64,000 nucleotides of DNA from Lachnospira rogosae (GTDB taxonomy: Bacteria; Bacillota; Clostridia; Lachnospirales; Lachnospiraceae). Location of the stretch: contig NZ_JBBMER010000006.1 of the NCBI RefSeq assembly GCF_040096455.1, positions 124,001-188,000 of the forward strand. The letters run 5' to 3'. A program made the translations under genes and the position numbers. The notes beneath the pieces are model-generated. The model did no database searches and was not told the origin of the DNA. It worked only from the letters and a program-made list of their open reading frames with translations. This document shows, in pieces, positions 16,216-25,664 of this stretch; position 1 is the first letter of the stretch, and every line of letters begins with the position of its first letter.

Positions 16216-17391
16216 CTAGTATATATTGTTATTAGTATTTTCATTGCGGTCAATTACTTCGCCGGTATCAGGATTAACAGAAATTCCATTTACTTCAAGA
16301 TGTTCATCAATCTGGATAACGAGGCACTGCTTTCCGTCAATTACACGGGTTTCTACAAGGTCGGTTTTATCAGGATTGATTTTGATTACAACATCGGGTG
16401 TCTTTACTTCAAATTTTCTTGAAGGTGTGATATTGTTAGCGGCAAGTTTTCCATTTTCTCCAGCAGCCATCTCAAAATGTTCTTCAAAGTCAGCAAGCTT
16501 TTCTTCTTTTACGCCGCTTTTTTCAAGAATTTCCTTAACTTCAGTCTTATCAAGCATTACAGGAGCGCTTGAAACAGCTTTGTGTTCATCAATTATTTCA
16601 TTGAGGTTGTCGTGAATATTTTTAACAGTTTCATAGTTACAATCATCACCAAGTGTTTCAGTTACTAATGTATTGAAGGTTTCTTTCTGTACATTGGCTG
16701 GAAGTGGAATTTCACAGCTAAGTACATATGTAAGAAAATTCTGTTGGAAATCATCTATATCTTTACAGTGATACAGAATTTTTTCATCATCAGAACTCCG
16801 ATTATTAAAGGCTGGGAAAAGAAATGCTATGTCAGGATTGTCAACCATATGGCTTTGAACCTGATTGTGGAAAGTCTTATCATTTTCAAAATATCCAAGC
16901 CCAGGTTTAGAGAGAGTAACCGGACAGATACAGCATAAAATGTAGTTATACACTTCATCAGAAGCGTCTTCCATAGCAATATTATCTGCAGTCATACCCG
17001 GAACATCATATGCCTGATTGATTACAAGAATTAAGTAGTTGCCAGGATAATAATAGTTGGCGATTATTTTATCATATAATTCATTGAGTTTATTCTCGTC
17101 TTTTAATTCGCTGTCTCTTAGCTCAAGCAGAAAATCGTGAGGCTGTTTATCGCCGTAGGCATCAAGAGTAAACTGCATATCAATAAGGTTACGTCCTGGT
17201 GTGCCAGAAAGACATTTTTTAAATATATCTATATATTTATGGCGTTCTTCCTCAGGAAGATTGAGGAATGTTTCATTAATAGTTGTGACTTTATTCTTCT
17301 CACCATCAACATAACATCCGCATAATTTAAGAATTCCACAGTCTTCTATATTGAATTGTGATTTGATTTCATTAATCTCTTTTCTTGTCAT
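16216..17391 (-). CDS. DUF4317 domain-containing protein
   Basis: The start MTRKEINEIKSQFNIEDCGI and the body match the DUF4317 family, common in Lachnospiraceae and Ruminococcaceae and of unknown function. An upstream in-frame ATG at 17430 adds 13 residues, but GGAGG lies just before the ATG at 17391, which is therefore taken as the start (391 residues). No signal peptide or membrane span is seen, so it is cytoplasmic. It is a single-gene unit converging on the chemoreceptor gene. No catalytic motif is recognised. Confidence 0.85.
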   Translation of the reverse strand: MTRKEINEIKSQFNIEDCGILKLCGCYVDGEKNKVTTINETFLNLPEEERHKYIDIFKKCLSGTPGRNLIDMQFTLDAYGDKQPHDFLLELRDSELKDENKLNELYDKIIANYYYPGNYLILVINQAYDVPGMTADNIAMEDASDEVYNYILCCICPVTLSKPGLGYFENDKTFHNQVQSHMVDNPDIAFLFPAFNNRSSDDEKILYHCKDIDDFQQNFLTYVLSCEIPLPANVQKETFNTLVTETLGDDCNYETVKNIHDNLNEIIDEHKAVSSAPVMLDKTEVKEILEKSGVKEEKLADFEEHFEMAAGENGKLAANNITPSRKFEVKTPDVVIKINPDKTDLVETRVIDGKQCLVIQIDEHLEVNGISVNPDTGEVIDRNENTNNNIY

Positions 17392-17884
17392 ATTAATCCT
17401 CCATAAATGCCGGTGTATAGATAACGGCATACTAATTCAGTGCTTCTTATTGTATCATAATGCATTGAAAAATGTAATTAGTATTAGTTGAAATTTATCT
17501 AATTGAATATATAAAAAGTATATAAGTTTTAAAATATATATGTACAGTAAAAATATAGTGTGATATACTATAAATATATTAATTTGGTATAGATGTGAAT
17601 ACATTGTATAGTATATTTAATTTACATAGATTTTACATATAAGTTCGTTAAACTTTACATAACTACTATAATATAATGTCAGAAATTGCAAAACTATGAA
17701 GCAATTTATTGAAATATATCAAGAATGAAGATATTAGATAGTTGTTTAATGTACAATAGAAAATAATAAGTAACAAAGATAAAGATATAAGTGTAAAAAT
17801 AAATTTTTACACGCGAGGTTGTGTCTGTGCACACTAGACATAAGCTTGATATGTACAAAAATGTGTGCAGGAATGGAGATTAAT
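17392..17884. other. divergent region and pfkA leader
   Basis: AT-rich spacer between DUF4317 and pfkA. A TATAAT box at 17672-17677 with a weak TTAAAC 18 bp upstream is a possible pfkA promoter. The last 95 bp hold two hairpins described separately. No gene is seen. Confidence 0.4.
17791..17884 (+). promoter_or_regulatory. pfkA leader with two hairpins (family of repeated leader elements)
   Basis: Hairpin A has perfect 9-bp arms GTGTAAAAA (17791-17799) and TTTTTACAC (17804-17812), followed by GCGAGG. Hairpin B has arms TGTACA (17852-17857) and TGTGCA (17864-17869) with one G-U pair and an A-rich loop, followed at once by GGAATGGAGATTAATATG, which contains the ribosome binding site and start. 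The same hairpin-plus-GGAATG(G)AG layout occurs at 34617 and 48895. Confidence 0.75.
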
Positions 17885-18955
17885 ATGAGAATAGGAATGT
17901 TGACAAGCGGTGGTGACTGTCAGGCACTTAATGCCGCTATGAGAGGTGTAGCTAAAAGTCTTTACAATAAAGTGGATGATGTTCAGATATATGGTTTTCT
18001 TGACGGGTACAGAGGACTTATTAATAATACATATAAGCTTATGGATATTAATGATTTTTCAGGGATATTAACTATAGGTGGAACCATACTTGGAACATCA
18101 AGAACACCATTTAAGAAGATTAATGAACCTGATGAGAATGGTAAGGACAAGGTTGAGGCAATGAAGCACACATATAAGGAGTTAGGGCTTGATTGTCTTG
18201 TAATATTGGGAGGTAATGGTACACATAAGACAGCCAATCTTTTATATAAAGAAGGACTTAATGTTGTAACACTTCCTAAGACGATTGATAATGATCTGGT
18301 TGGGACAGATGTAAGTTTTGGTTTCCAGTCAGCAGTTGATATAGCAACGAATACCATAGATTGTATACATACAACTGCGGCATCACACAGCCGGGTATTT
18401 ATAGTTGAACTTATGGGACATAAGACAGGCTGGCTTACACTGCATGCGGGCATAGCAGGTGGATCGGATGTAATACTTATACCAGAGATACCATACGATT
18501 TAGATAAGGTTGTAGAAGCAATTAATAAAAGAATTAATGATAAAAAGCATTTTACAATTCTTGCAGTTGCAGAAGGTATAATATCCAAAGAGGAAATGTT
18601 ATATAGTAAGAAAGAACTTAAAGAAGTAAGAAAGAAGGAGCATTATCCATCAGCAGCATACAGAATTGGTGCAGGTATTATGGATAGAACAGGTCAGGAA
18701 GTAAGGGTTACTGTACCAGGTCATGTACAAAGAGGTGGAAGCCCTTGTGCTTATGACAGGGTATTAGCTTCAAGGTTAGGAGCTAAAGCAGCAGAACTTA
18801 TAATAAATAAAGAATATGGATATATGGTATGTGTCCGCAATAATCAGATAGATAAGATTGAATTAAATAAAGTTGCGGGCAGATTAAAGACTGTAGATCC
18901 ACAGGCGGGAATAATTACAGAAGCAAAGGCGATGGGAATATGTTTTGGAGACTAG
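17885..18955 (+). CDS. pfkA: 6-phosphofructokinase
   Basis: Phosphorylates fructose 6-phosphate in glycolysis. An in-frame TTG at 17819 exists, but GGAG at 17875-17878 sets the start at ATG 17885 (356 residues, MRIGMLTSGGDCQALNAAM). The catalytic PKTIDND motif, the MGHKTGWLTL substrate region and the GHVQRGGSP loop are all present. By E. coli numbering it has Gly104 (GGNGT), as in ATP enzymes, but Lys124 (PKTID), as in PPi enzymes, and Asn replaces Asp103. Enzymes with the Gly104/Lys124 pair usually use ATP, but the donor is not certain here. Its stop lies just before ppk. Confidence 0.93.
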   Translation: MRIGMLTSGGDCQALNAAMRGVAKSLYNKVDDVQIYGFLDGYRGLINNTYKLMDINDFSGILTIGGTILGTSRTPFKKINEPDENGKDKVEAMKHTYKELGLDCLVILGGNGTHKTANLLYKEGLNVVTLPKTIDNDLVGTDVSFGFQSAVDIATNTIDCIHTTAASHSRVFIVELMGHKTGWLTLHAGIAGGSDVILIPEIPYDLDKVVEAINKRINDKKHFTILAVAEGIISKEEMLYSKKELKEVRKKEHYPSAAYRIGAGIMDRTGQEVRVTVPGHVQRGGSPCAYDRVLASRLGAKAAELIINKEYGYMVCVRNNQIDKIELNKVAGRLKTVDPQAGIITEAKAMGICFGD

Positions 18956-18984
18956 GATTTTGGAAGAAAGATAAAGAGGCTCAT

Positions 18985-21303
18985 ATGACTATTAATAATG
19001 ATAACAATAAAGAAGTTAATAATAAGAAGAATATCAGTGATAATAAAGAGATGAATCAACCAGAGTTTAAAGAGATTAATTCAGATAACGCATATATTAA
19101 TAAAGATGTATATCAGGCAGAGGTTAAGAATAATACTTCAGCCGATGAGGTTAAGAGTAATGTTTTAGTTGGTGAGATAAATGGCAGTGCTTTATTCGGA
19201 GATATTAAGAGCAACGCTTCAGGTGCTGATGTACCAAAGCCATATTTTGCTAACCGAGAGTTGTCTTGGCTTAAGTTCAATGAGAGAGTAATTGATGAGG
19301 CTGCGGATTTAAAAGTGCCTTTATGTGAGAGATTAACATTTGTATCTATATTTAATAGTAATCTTGATGAATTCTATATGGTAAGAGTTGGTTCATTATA
19401 TGACCAGATGTTGCTTGCTAAGGGAAATAAGCACGATAAGAATGCAGGATTTGATAATAAGACACTTATGACAGCAAGAGAGCAGCTTGATGCTGTCTTT
19501 AGTGAGACAAGGGAATTACTGCATAAGAAAGATAAGATATATCAGCAGCTTATGTATAGATTTGAGGAGCAGGGAGTAAAGCTTATAAGTTTTAATGATG
19601 TTGAATATTCTGATGCTGTATATTTAGAGGAATATTTTAATAATTCAATTCTTCCTATATTATCACCACAGGTTATAAGCAAGAAGAATCCATTTCCATT
19701 TCTTAAGAATAAAGAAATATATGCAGTGGCACTTCTTGGTTCAAAGAACAATGACAAGATAGGCGTTGTTCCGTGCAGTAATGGTGTATTTGACAGACTT
19801 ATTCCAATACCATCAGACAGTCATAAGTATATGCTTATTGAAGAACTTATACTGCATTTTCTTCCAAAGATATTTAAGAAATATAGTGTTAAGAGTAAGT
19901 CTTTGATTAGAATTATAAGAAATGCAGATATAGATATGGACGAAGCATTCTATGATGAAGAGATGGATTACAGGGATACTATGGAACAGCTTATTAAGGA
20001 AAGAAGGAAGCTGTGTCCTGTAAAGCTTGAATATTCAAGAGTGCTTGATGATAAAGTAATATCTGCTTTATGTAAGGAACTTAAGCTTGATAAGAAGCAG
20101 GTATTTTATTCTGAGTCACCTCTTGAGATGTCATTTATATCAAAGATACAGGATGACTTAAGAAGCAGGAGAGAGTTGTTCTATGAAAGACGCGTACCAC
20201 AGAATTCAAGTAATATTGATATTAAGCAGCCGCTTATAGACCAGCTTGCAAAGAAGGATTTATTGCTCAGTTATCCATATGAGAGTATGCATCCATTAAT
20301 AAGGCTTCTTAATGAAGCAGGAGGTGATGACAGGGTTCTGTCAATTAAGATGACATTATACCGTGTTGCCAAGAATTCGCAGATAGTAGAGGCACTTATT
20401 GATGCGGCTGAGAATGGCAAGGAGGTTGTTGTACTTGTTGAACTGAGGGCAAGATTTGATGAGGAGAATAATATTGAATGGTCACGCAGGCTTGAAGAAG
20501 CAGGATGTAAGATTATATACGGAATAGACCATATCAAGGTTCATTCAAAGCTTTGTCTTATAACATATAAAGACGGAGAAGATTTTCGTTATATAACACA
20601 TATTGGAACAGGTAATTTTAACGAAAAAACTGCCAAATTATATACAGATCTTGCTTTATTTACTTCAAGTGAAGCTATTGCCAAGGAGACAGCAGATGTA
20701 TTCAATAATCTCGGACTTGGAGATGTTGTTGACAATACAGAGCATTTGCTCGTTGCACCTAAGTGCTTACAGAATAAAATCCTTTCATTAATTGATGAGC
20801 AGATTGCTATTGCAAAAGAAGGAAAGGAAGCTTATATAGGAATAAAGATTAATTCGCTCACAGATAAGGTTATAATAGAGAAGCTTGTTGAGGCATCTAT
20901 GAGCGGGGTAAAGATTGATATGATTATAAGAGGGATTAGCTGTATGGTTGCAGGAATAACCGGATATACAGATAACATTACAATCACAAGTATTGTTGGT
21001 AGATTTCTTGAGCACTCAAGAATATATATATTCGGAAAGGGTGCAGATATGAAGATGTATATTTCCTCAGCAGATTTTATGACACGTAATACTCTTAAGA
21101 GGGTCGAAGTTGCTGGACCGGTATATGATGAAAGTATTAAAGAGCGTATATTACATATGTTTAATATAATGCTTAAAGATAATGTTAAAGCAAGAATTAT
21201 GGGAAGTGACGGCAACTATTACCATAAAGGTATTAAAGAAGGTGAAGAGTCGATTAACTCACAGGAATACTTTTATGATGAAGCGATAAAGGCATCAAGG
21301 TAA
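18985..21303 (+). CDS. ppk: polyphosphate kinase 1
   Basis: Makes and breaks long-chain polyphosphate using ATP. The PPK1 core starts near residue 80 (YFANRELSWLKFNERVIDEA). The phosphorylated His lies in IKVHSKLCLI, followed by THIGTGNFNEKTAKLYTDLA, and the C-terminal PLD-like domain has the MKMYISSADFMTRN region. The start could be ATG 18940, which overlaps pfkA, but AAGAGG before ATG 18985 favours the latter (772 residues). The first 80 residues are an Asn/Lys-rich low-complexity extension not seen in typical PPK1. Pairing with pfkA suggests one transcript linking phosphate storage and glycolysis. Confidence 0.95.
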   Translation: MTINNDNNKEVNNKKNISDNKEMNQPEFKEINSDNAYINKDVYQAEVKNNTSADEVKSNVLVGEINGSALFGDIKSNASGADVPKPYFANRELSWLKFNERVIDEAADLKVPLCERLTFVSIFNSNLDEFYMVRVGSLYDQMLLAKGNKHDKNAGFDNKTLMTAREQLDAVFSETRELLHKKDKIYQQLMYRFEEQGVKLISFNDVEYSDAVYLEEYFNNSILPILSPQVISKKNPFPFLKNKEIYAVALLGSKNNDKIGVVPCSNGVFDRLIPIPSDSHKYMLIEELILHFLPKIFKKYSVKSKSLIRIIRNADIDMDEAFYDEEMDYRDTMEQLIKERRKLCPVKLEYSRVLDDKVISALCKELKLDKKQVFYSESPLEMSFISKIQDDLRSRRELFYERRVPQNSSNIDIKQPLIDQLAKKDLLLSYPYESMHPLIRLLNEAGGDDRVLSIKMTLYRVAKNSQIVEALIDAAENGKEVVVLVELRARFDEENNIEWSRRLEEAGCKIIYGIDHIKVHSKLCLITYKDGEDFRYITHIGTGNFNEKTAKLYTDLALFTSSEAIAKETADVFNNLGLGDVVDNTEHLLVAPKCLQNKILSLIDEQIAIAKEGKEAYIGIKINSLTDKVIIEKLVEASMSGVKIDMIIRGISCMVAGITGYTDNITITSIVGRFLEHSRIYIFGKGADMKMYISSADFMTRNTLKRVEVAGPVYDESIKERILHMFNIMLKDNVKARIMGSDGNYYHKGIKEGEESINSQEYFYDEAIKASR

Positions 21304-21380
21304 TATGTGAGATTAATCAATAAAGAATATATAAAGTTATTAAGTTTTTCAATTTTTCGTATTAAGACTTGCTGTAATGC

Positions 21381-21410
21381 TTGAATTTGCTTATATGAAT
21401 ACTGTATAAT
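21381..21410 (+). promoter_or_regulatory. putative sigma-A promoter for the DUF5662 gene
   Basis: TTGAAT at 21381-21386 and TATAAT at 21405-21410 are spaced by 18 bp, with TG directly before the -10. It is 84 bp upstream of the DUF5662 start. Confidence 0.5.
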
Positions 21411-21493
21411 GTGCGTGGTAAGATAGTTTAATAATTAACAATTTCTAACAAACGGACTGTTAGGATAAAATCAGGCATGGAGGATTGACAGTA

Positions 21494-22054
21494 ATGAAGC
21501 CGGGTAAGTTTTTTCATAATTTTTTTGGACATTTGCATACTATTAATACGCATAAGTTAGAGGTTATGAAGAATTGTTTTCGTGTGGGTCTGTATAAGCA
21601 GGGACTATTGCACGACTTATCCAAATATAGCTTTTCAGAGTTTATTCCAGGTGTAAAGTATTATCAGGATGGTAACAGAAGTCCGAATAATGCACAGAGG
21701 GAAGCAGAGGGCTGTTCAACAGCGTGGCTTCATCATAAAGGAAGGAATAAGCACCACTATGAATACTGGATAGATTATCCAGCTAAAGGTGGTGATGGAA
21801 GTCTTATAGGAATGGAAATGCCTGTTAATTATGTTATTGAAATGTTTTGTGACAGGGTAGCTGCAAGTAAGATATATAATAAAGATAAGTATACAGATGC
21901 AGATTCTTTGAATTATTTTAAGAGAGGAATGGATCATTACATAATTAATCCTAATACTAAGAAATTATTGTATTCATTACTTGTTATGTTGTCAGAGAAA
22001 GGTGAAGATTATACATTTGCTTATATTAGAAGGAATATACTGCATAATGAATAA
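21494..22054 (+). CDS. DUF5662 family protein
   Basis: This 186-residue protein matches DUF5662: NFFGHLHTINTHKLEVMKNC near the N-terminus, LLHDLSKYSFSEF (about 36-48), and WLHHKGRNKHHYEYW (about 77-91). The His/Asp pattern (HDLSKY, HH, HHYEYW) resembles HD-type metal sites, so a metal-dependent hydrolase is possible, but no activity is known. The ATG at 21494 is chosen over a TTG at 21485 because GGAGG lies at 21479-21483. The next gene is an alarmone synthetase about 60 bp downstream, possibly on the same transcript. Confidence 0.8.
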   Translation: MKPGKFFHNFFGHLHTINTHKLEVMKNCFRVGLYKQGLLHDLSKYSFSEFIPGVKYYQDGNRSPNNAQREAEGCSTAWLHHKGRNKHHYEYWIDYPAKGGDGSLIGMEMPVNYVIEMFCDRVAASKIYNKDKYTDADSLNYFKRGMDHYIINPNTKKLLYSLLVMLSEKGEDYTFAYIRRNILHNE

Positions 22055-22112
22055 TTGTGCTGTTGATAAAGCATTTTACAAGCGAATAGCAGGAAGGAAC
22101 TTATAATAACTA

Positions 22113-22901
22113 ATGGGTATTGAAGATTTTTTAAAACAGGAAGAACAGAGATTTATACGAGAAAATCTTATGTCAGATGAAGTTTTTGATTTTATAAGAG
22201 AGAATACAATGCCATTTAATGAACTTATGGCTTATTACAGATGTGCAATTATGGAAGTTGAGACTAAGTTCAAGGTTCTTAATGAGCAGTTTTCTTTACA
22301 GTATGACCGTAATCCTATAGAGACTATTAAGACAAGAATAAAGTCAACAGAAGGAATTATCAAGAAAGCTAACAAGAAGAATATTCCATTTACAATGGAA
22401 TCTATTGAGCAGAATATAAGGGATATTGCAGGAATAAGAGTAATATGCTCATTTACAGAGGACATATATATGCTTGCTGATTGTCTTTTACAGCAGGACG
22501 ATATAATACTTATCGAGAAAAAGGACTATATCAAGAATCCTAAAGAGAGTGGTTATAGAAGTCTTCATCTTATCATTGAGATACCGATATTCTTACAGAA
22601 TGAGAAACGAAGAATGAAGGTTGAAGTTCAGCTTAGGACTATTGCTATGGATTTTTGGGCAAGTGTTGAGCATAAGCTAAGATATAAGAAGAATATTCCA
22701 GACAGCGAAGCTGAAATACTTGCATTGGAATTATCAGATTGTGCTAACCAGCTTGCACAGTTAGATGATAAAATGGAACAGATTAAGAAACGGATTGTTG
22801 AGGCTGAGAAAGAATCAGCACCTAAGGGTGACAGGAAAAGACCTCTGCCAACAATTGGTGGGATGTTGATTAAGAATAGGATTAATGGATTAATTAAATA
22901 A
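22113..22901 (+). CDS. small alarmone (ppGpp) synthetase, RelA/SpoT domain
   Basis: The 262 residues hold a stand-alone RelA/SpoT synthetase domain with no hydrolase half. Key motifs are RIKSTEGIIKKANKK, IRDIAGIRVICSF (about 107-119), DYIKNPKESGYRSLH (about 144-158), and VEVQLRTIAMDFWASVEHKLRYK (about 170-192), which carry the ATP/GTP and Mg contacts. A C-terminal coiled helix is likely used in oligomerisation. It would make (p)ppGpp or related alarmones in stress. A second synthetase of the same kind is encoded at 54932-55612. Confidence 0.92.
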   Translation: MGIEDFLKQEEQRFIRENLMSDEVFDFIRENTMPFNELMAYYRCAIMEVETKFKVLNEQFSLQYDRNPIETIKTRIKSTEGIIKKANKKNIPFTMESIEQNIRDIAGIRVICSFTEDIYMLADCLLQQDDIILIEKKDYIKNPKESGYRSLHLIIEIPIFLQNEKRRMKVEVQLRTIAMDFWASVEHKLRYKKNIPDSEAEILALELSDCANQLAQLDDKMEQIKKRIVEAEKESAPKGDRKRPLPTIGGMLIKNRINGLIK

Positions 22902-22955
22902 CTTGTTTAAAGAAAGCGTGGCTTCAAAAGCTGTTTGTTTAGGAGAAAAAAGAAA

Positions 22956-23291
22956 ATGAATAAATTAATATTATTTTATGGTACTCCTGATAAAATAGTT
23001 GTACCAACTTATGGTAAGGGTGAAGAAAAGCACGATTATGGACAGGGATTTTATCTGACTGATAGTATTGATCTGGCAAAAGAATTTGTAAGAGATAATA
23101 TTGATATAGATATTCTAGAAGAATTACTTTTGCTTGGAGGTCTTGGTATTCAATATTGTATTAAATCTGAATTAGCGTATTCAAAATATTATTTGAATGA
23201 TGTAGTAGAAAATCAAGGGAAACTATTTGACTTTGTAGCTCAGAATTTTCCTAATATGGATACAGAAGATTTTATTAATGTTTATATATAA
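22956..23291 (+). CDS. internally shortened DUF3990 family protein
   Basis: The N-terminal part (LILFYGTPDKIVVPTYGKG, DYGQGFYLTDSIDLAKEF) and the C-terminal part (LLLLGGLGIQYCIKSELAYSK) both match DUF3990, which has an ADP-ribosyltransferase-like fold. Family members carry roughly 80-100 residues between these two parts; here they are joined directly, leaving 111 residues. AGGAG lies 10 bp before the ATG at 22956, so it may still be expressed. It looks like an in-frame internal deletion rather than a frameshift. The product may be inactive or a dominant-negative or antitoxin-like remnant. Confidence 0.7.
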   Translation: MNKLILFYGTPDKIVVPTYGKGEEKHDYGQGFYLTDSIDLAKEFVRDNIDIDILEELLLLGGLGIQYCIKSELAYSKYYLNDVVENQGKLFDFVAQNFPNMDTEDFINVYI

Positions 23292-23292
23292 A

Positions 23293-23340
23293 AAATACCG
23301 ACCTTTAATTATTAATTTTAATAATTAGAGGTCGGTATTT
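23293..23340. terminator. bidirectional terminator
   Basis: AAATACCGACCT at 23293-23304 pairs with AGGTCGGTATTT at 23329-23340, with further A/T pairing inside (TTAATTATT with AATAATTAG). It lies between the convergent DUF3990 and EAL genes. Confidence 0.9.
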
Positions 23341-23413
23341 GATTACAATCCATTTTATTGGAATTTAGTACCGATTATAATATTATATAAGTATGTCACT
23401 GATAAGTAAGATA

Positions 23414-25348
23414 TTAAGATATAGCCCTTTCCAGCTTATCAAAGTAGTCTTTTAAATTAATAACAGGCTGTGGCTTAGCATATTTGTAACCCTGAATATA
23501 ATCAAAGCCTTTATCTATGCTGTAAGATGCCTGCTCTTCATTTTCAACGCCTTCAATTAATAATACAAATCCCTGTTCCTTGAATACGCTTGTAAGGTGA
23601 GATACAATATCCGATACAGCGGAGTTATCAAGAGATTTGTAAAGCAGTGTTTTATCGAACTTGATTGTGTTAAATGGACAGCCAATTATTCTTTCAAGGT
23701 TAGAGTATCCAGTTCCGAAGTCATCAAGATAGAACTTGATACCTGACTCATTAAGCTTTTCCATATTGTGAATAACCATATTGAAATCATCAAACATAGC
23801 ACTTTCTGTAAGTTCAAGACGGATATGTTCTGGCATAATATTATTGGAATTAATTATAGCCATAAGTTCATCAAAAAGATTACGATTAGATAATTCTGAT
23901 GATGAACAATTGATAGTTATTGCATCAAAGTCATATTTCTTCTCAAATTCAGCTACAATCTTACATACCTTGTTAAGAATTATTCGCGTTAAAGTATGAA
24001 TACAGTTATTCTTCTCAGCAATAGGTATGAACTTATCAGGATATATGATTGTTCCATCAAGTGAGAGGCGCATAAGTGCCTCGGCCGTTCTAAAGCTGTT
24101 GTTATTAACGCTGAATATAGGCTGTGCATAGCATAATACACGTTCGTCATCAAGGTCATTCTTATTGCGGATATCAAGAAGAAGCTGTTCAATCTTGTAT
24201 GCCTCGTGAAATTCCTTGTAATCCTTATCTGTAGCAAGATAACACTGATTGCCAGGTTCATTGGCAATTTTATTAAAAAGGTAGGCTGACATTGAGCTTA
24301 ACTTATGTGTTGATGATACAACAGGATTGCTCTGGATAGCAGCTATTCTGTAGTTAATTGTGTAAGATGAAGCAGTCATATAATCAATTATTGCCATCTC
24401 CACATTATTGAGAAACTGCTTTATTTTGTTTTCATCCTTGATATATAAAATCATAGCAAATTCATCATTGGTAAACCGGTAAATATGAACCATATGATGA
24501 AGCTTTTCAATTCGTCTGCATACATTAGCGGCTGTTTCTTCAACTTTTTCATTATGAATAGCATAATTTACATTTTTAAGCTGAGGAAAGTTAAGGTATA
24601 CAACAAGAAATTTACGTTTCATTGATACACTGTCTGTAAATCTTGCTTCAAAGGAGTGCATATTCTGACAGCCAATAAGTTCATCATATGGATTGCTGTG
24701 AAATAATATATAATATATTAAAAATGGTAATACATATGTGAGACTTGAAAATATTATATTGCTTGTCATAAATTGAACTGAAAGCATTATGAAATCTACT
24801 GGAATAAATATTAAAGCATATTTATTGACTACCTTTGGAATTGAATGTTTATTTAATAATATGGATAAAAGGCATATTAAACAGGTTATTATGCCAAAGA
24901 TAGCATAAAAATTAATATAATATTCTAATGGCAGTAAACCATCAATTATATCCGGTAATTTACCAGATACTGCAAATGCAAAAACAGCAATAGCATAAGT
25001 ACATCCGAATGATAATACTTTTGATTGCAGATTTTTCGTGTGATGTAATGTCCTTGTTGAAAGAAGACATATATACACATAGAGCATCATTAGTAATGCA
25101 AGGTATTCTGCTAAAAATGCTAACGACAGGAATAATCTTAATTCTCTGTTAAACATATCGGTGTGAGCCTGACTATAAAAAAATGCAAGCTGCGTGGCAA
25201 TAGATATCATCGATAAAAGTATTCCATAATGAATGATTTGGTATGAACTCGTCTTTCTTGGATTGGAGTATAACATAAGAAATGTCAAAAATCCGGCCAC
25301 AATTAAGCTGATAAGTTCAGCAGTTACGTTACAATTCCCTATAAACAT
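23414..25348 (-). CDS. membrane EAL-domain cyclic-di-GMP phosphodiesterase with degenerate GGDEF
   Basis: The 644-residue protein starts with about eight membrane spans (residues 8-215, MASE-like sensor), then a GGDEF-fold region (about 225-370) lacking the GGDEF motif (FTNDEFAMIL remains), then a complete EAL domain (about 385-640). The metal and catalytic motifs are intact: EALMRL, INCSSSEL, ELTES, DDFGTGYS and EGVEN. It should therefore hydrolyse c-di-GMP, with the GGDEF part perhaps sensing GTP. AGGGGG precedes the ATG. A second c-di-GMP phosphodiesterase type (HD-GYP) is encoded at 41661, while no active GGDEF enzyme is in the window. Confidence 0.93.
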   Translation of the reverse strand: MFIGNCNVTAELISLIVAGFLTFLMLYSNPRKTSSYQIIHYGILLSMISIATQLAFFYSQAHTDMFNRELRLFLSLAFLAEYLALLMMLYVYICLLSTRTLHHTKNLQSKVLSFGCTYAIAVFAFAVSGKLPDIIDGLLPLEYYINFYAIFGIITCLICLLSILLNKHSIPKVVNKYALIFIPVDFIMLSVQFMTSNIIFSSLTYVLPFLIYYILFHSNPYDELIGCQNMHSFEARFTDSVSMKRKFLVVYLNFPQLKNVNYAIHNEKVEETAANVCRRIEKLHHMVHIYRFTNDEFAMILYIKDENKIKQFLNNVEMAIIDYMTASSYTINYRIAAIQSNPVVSSTHKLSSMSAYLFNKIANEPGNQCYLATDKDYKEFHEAYKIEQLLLDIRNKNDLDDERVLCYAQPIFSVNNNSFRTAEALMRLSLDGTIIYPDKFIPIAEKNNCIHTLTRIILNKVCKIVAEFEKKYDFDAITINCSSSELSNRNLFDELMAIINSNNIMPEHIRLELTESAMFDDFNMVIHNMEKLNESGIKFYLDDFGTGYSNLERIIGCPFNTIKFDKTLLYKSLDNSAVSDIVSHLTSVFKEQGFVLLIEGVENEEQASYSIDKGFDYIQGYKYAKPQPVINLKDYFDKLERAIS

Positions 25349-25664
25349 ATAAGTTTCCCCCTGATAGTATAAACTACAGGTATGTATTATACACGAAAAT
25401 TATTGTTTATACAATTCGTAAAATAATTCAAATACAATCAAAATAATTCAATCCAAGACAAAATCGATAAATATTATTTAATAATGAAACTATATTTGTA
25501 TGGATATATTAAACAGGGTATACAATTAAAATATTTTATTGTATATATTATATAATAATGTGAACTTAAGAAAAATAAGAAAAATAGCAGATTAAATAAT
25601 AAAGTGTATTAAACAGTAGTATTATGATAACTGTGTAATTAAGAATTAAGATTGGAGAAAAGAT
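25349..25664. other. divergent AT-rich spacer
   Basis: About 315 bp between the EAL gene and the response regulator gene. I see short A/T runs but no gene, convincing hairpin or clear promoter pair. Confidence 0.4.

Noticed and set aside
17983..18588. 201-codon open frame opposite pfkA
   Set aside because: A shadow of a highly conserved gene with no ribosome binding site and no family resemblance.
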